Under the pieces are notes generated by a model. It ran no database searches. It saw nothing but the letters and a program-made list of their open reading frames with translations, and was not told where the DNA came from. This document shows positions 62,431-64,000 of a stretch of 64,000 nucleotides of DNA, piece after piece (positions within the stretch are counted from its first letter, which is position 1; each line of letters opens with the position of its first letter). Source of the stretch: an uncultured Stenotrophomonas sp. (lineage in GTDB: Bacteria; Pseudomonadota; Gammaproteobacteria; Xanthomonadales; Xanthomonadaceae); contig NZ_CAJYVQ010000006.1 of assembly GCF_913778665.1 (NCBI RefSeq), positions 1-64,000 on the forward strand, written 5' to 3'. Made by a program: the position numbers and the translations under genes.

Positions 62431-64000
62431 ATGTCCCAGCCCGACATTTCCGCAGAGCTGGCACCGCGCATCGCGGTGGCCATCCGCGATGGTTTCGAGG
62501 ATTACCACGCTCGATTCGCTGGCGTGACCGCGCGTGCACAGCAGCGCTTCGAGCAGCGCGACTGGGCCGGGGCGCGCCAGGATGCGGTCGAGCGCATCGC
62601 CCTGTACGACCTGTGCATCGCGGCTCAGATGGACGCGCTGCGGCGCCTTGCCGGCGACGCCATCGGCGAGCGCACGCTGTGGCTGCAGGTGCGTGAGCAG
62701 TACAGTGCACTGCTGCAGGGCCTGATCGACGCCGAGCTGTACAAGACCTTCTACAACACGCTGTCGCGACGGCTGTTCGCTACCCGCGGCGTGGACCCGG
62801 CGCTGGAGTTCATCGCCTTCGATGTCGAGCCGTCCGATGCCATCACCCATCCGGTCGCGCGGCATACCTATGCCGTGTCGCCGACGCGGCCGGTGGAAGC
62901 CTTGCAGCGGGTGCTGGCCGACTACCGCTTCGATATCCCGTATGCGCACCAGCTACGCTGCGCGGCCGCGATCGCGGTGCGGCTGCAGGACGACCTCGCC
63001 CATTGGGGCGATACGCCGGTGCGCAGCATCGAGCTGCTCGACACCGTGTTCTATCGCGAGCGCCGTGCCTACCTGGTCGGTCGCGTGTTCGGCGAGCATC
63101 GCTTCTCGCCGTGCGTGATCGCGCTGGTCAACGACGAACGTGGCCTGCGCGCCGATGCGGTGTTGACCCGGCGCCGCGACGTGGCCCATCTGTTCGGCGT
63201 GTCGCGCAGCTACTTCCAGGCCAACCTGGCCACGGTCGGCGACGCGGTGGTGTTCCTGCGCAGCCTGCTGCCGGGCAAGCCGATCGACGAGATCTACACC
63301 GTGCTTGGTCGCGCCAAGCAAGGCAAGACCGAGCGCTACCGCACCTTCTTCCGCCACTTCAACGAGCATCCGCAGGAGCGGCTGGCGCATGCCGAAGGTA
63401 CGCCGGGCATGGTCATGGCGGTGTTCACCCTGCCCAGCTACCCGCTGGTGTTCAAGCTGATCCGCGACCGTTTCGCCTGGCCCAAGGCGATGTCGCGGCA
63501 GCAGGTGGAAGAGAAGTACGCGCTGGTGTTCAACCTCGACCGCGTCGGTCGCCTGCTCGATGCACAGCCCTACCGCCACCTGCGCTTCCCGCGTGAGCGT
63601 TTCGCGCCGGCCTTGCTGGAGGAACTGCTGCGGCAATGCGCGCAGAGCGTGCGCGTCGATGGCGATGAGGTGGAGATCGCGCTGTGCTATGTACAGCGCC
63701 GCTTCCGTCCATTGAACCTGTACCTGCGCGAGCAGGGCGGTGAGGCGGTGCGCGCGGCGGTGCTCGACTACGCGCAGGCAATCACCGACATGGCGCGCAA
63801 CAACATCTTCCCCGGCGACATGCTGCCGAAGAACTTCGGCGTGTCCCGGCATGGCCGCGCCGTGTTCTACGATTACGATGAGCTGTGCCTGGTCAGCGAC
63901 TGCGTGTTCCGTGCCTGGCCGAAGCCGCGCACACCGGAGGACGCGCTGGCCGACGAACCGTGGTTCCATGTCGGTCCGCGTGACGTTTTTCCCGAGCGCT
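62431..64000 (+). CDS. aceK: isocitrate dehydrogenase kinase/phosphatase, N-terminal part (3' end outside window)
   Basis: The open frame runs from ATG 62431 to the window end (about 523 codons; full AceK has ~570). Recognisable are [40 protein letters not shown]-like text (here [20 protein letters not shown]), [40 protein letters not shown] and the kinase loop [20 protein letters not shown] plus FYDYDELC. It phosphorylates and inactivates dimeric Icd in E. coli to direct isocitrate to the glyoxylate shunt. In this genome the nearby Icd is monomeric. Confidence 0.94.
   Translation, partial: MSQPDISAELAPRIAVAIRDGFEDYHARFAGVTARAQQRFEQRDWAGARQDAVERIALYDLCIAAQMDALRRLAGDAIGERTLWLQVREQYSALLQGLIDAELYKTFYNTLSRRLFATRGVDPALEFIAFDVEPSDAITHPVARHTYAVSPTRPVEALQRVLADYRFDIPYAHQLRCAAAIAVRLQDDLAHWGDTPVRSIELLDTVFYRERRAYLVGRVFGEHRFSPCVIALVNDERGLRADAVLTRRRDVAHLFGVSRSYFQANLATVGDAVVFLRSLLPGKPIDEIYTVLGRAKQGKTERYRTFFRHFNEHPQERLAHAEGTPGMVMAVFTLPSYPLVFKLIRDRFAWPKAMSRQQVEEKYALVFNLDRVGRLLDAQPYRHLRFPRERFAPALLEELLRQCAQSVRVDGDEVEIALCYVQRRFRPLNLYLREQGGEAVRAAVLDYAQAITDMARNNIFPGDMLPKNFGVSRHGRAVFYDYDELCLVSDCVFRAWPKPRTPEDALADEPWFHVGPRDVFPER

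Overview
The window looks like a core-chromosome segment of a high-GC gammaproteobacterium of the Xanthomonadaceae, most likely the Stenotrophomonas maltophilia complex. The evidence is the coding style (strong GC bias at third positions, frequent GTG/TTG starts), a Clp-type CRP homologue divergent from speD, an MdtABC/SmeIJK-type RND operon, a fused-AB Na+/H+ antiporter operon, monomeric isocitrate dehydrogenase, and dozens of short GTAG-type palindromes (SMAG/REP-like) between genes. I see no rRNA operon, CRISPR array, insertion sequence or prophage block. Identification is from motif reading only; no database search was run.

Layout. 1-1.8 kb: tyrosine catabolism (hppD 3' end, hmgA). 1.8-4.2 kb: an unknown protein, a lipoprotein and a Ca2+/cation antiporter. 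4.25-10.2 kb (minus): a complete, translationally coupled mnh/pha antiporter operon (AB-C-D-E-F-G). 10.5-16.2 kb: Mpo1-like membrane protein, purC, a DjlA-like J-domain protein, rpe, a GNAT, two unknowns and a YegS-like lipid kinase. 16.3-21.9 kb: tryptophan genes trpE-(SIMPL)-trpG-trpD-trpC plus a HAD phosphatase. 22-28.8 kb: TauE/SafE permease, clp, speD, a Gdx/SugE-type exporter behind a structured leader with an intrinsic terminator, coq7, rplM-rpsI, two tRNAs (Gln-CTG, Met-CAT), rppH, and bfd/bfr behind a Fur-like inverted repeat. 28.9-33 kb (minus): a hybrid histidine kinase (with Hpt) coupled to a REC-GGDEF-EAL protein whose GGDEF and EAL motifs are both degenerate. 33-37.5 kb: DUF4126, a coiled-coil membrane protein, bactofilin, erpA, nudC, ampE. 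38-44.4 kb (minus): DUF2752, two tandem CD225/dispanin genes, an MFS-acyltransferase fusion, an SDR and a YccS/FUSC protein. 44.6-52.3 kb (minus): smeIJK-type RND efflux operon. 52.5-58.7 kb: M20 amidohydrolase, queF, a LysM protein, a lipoprotein, monomeric icd. 59-61.4 kb: a compact operon of a receiver-like/winged-helix protein, an MglA-like small GTPase and two Roadblock/LC7 proteins. 61.5-64 kb: a KilA-N domain gene (minus) and the start of aceK.

The most unusual points are two ~500-bp intergenic elements (37.5-38.0 kb and 53.8-54.3 kb), each made of two long hairpins whose 17-26-bp arms differ in sequence between hairpins yet stay perfectly complementary within each; the uncharacterised GTPase/double-Roadblock operon; and the possible guanidine-type attenuator in front of the SugE/Gdx gene.
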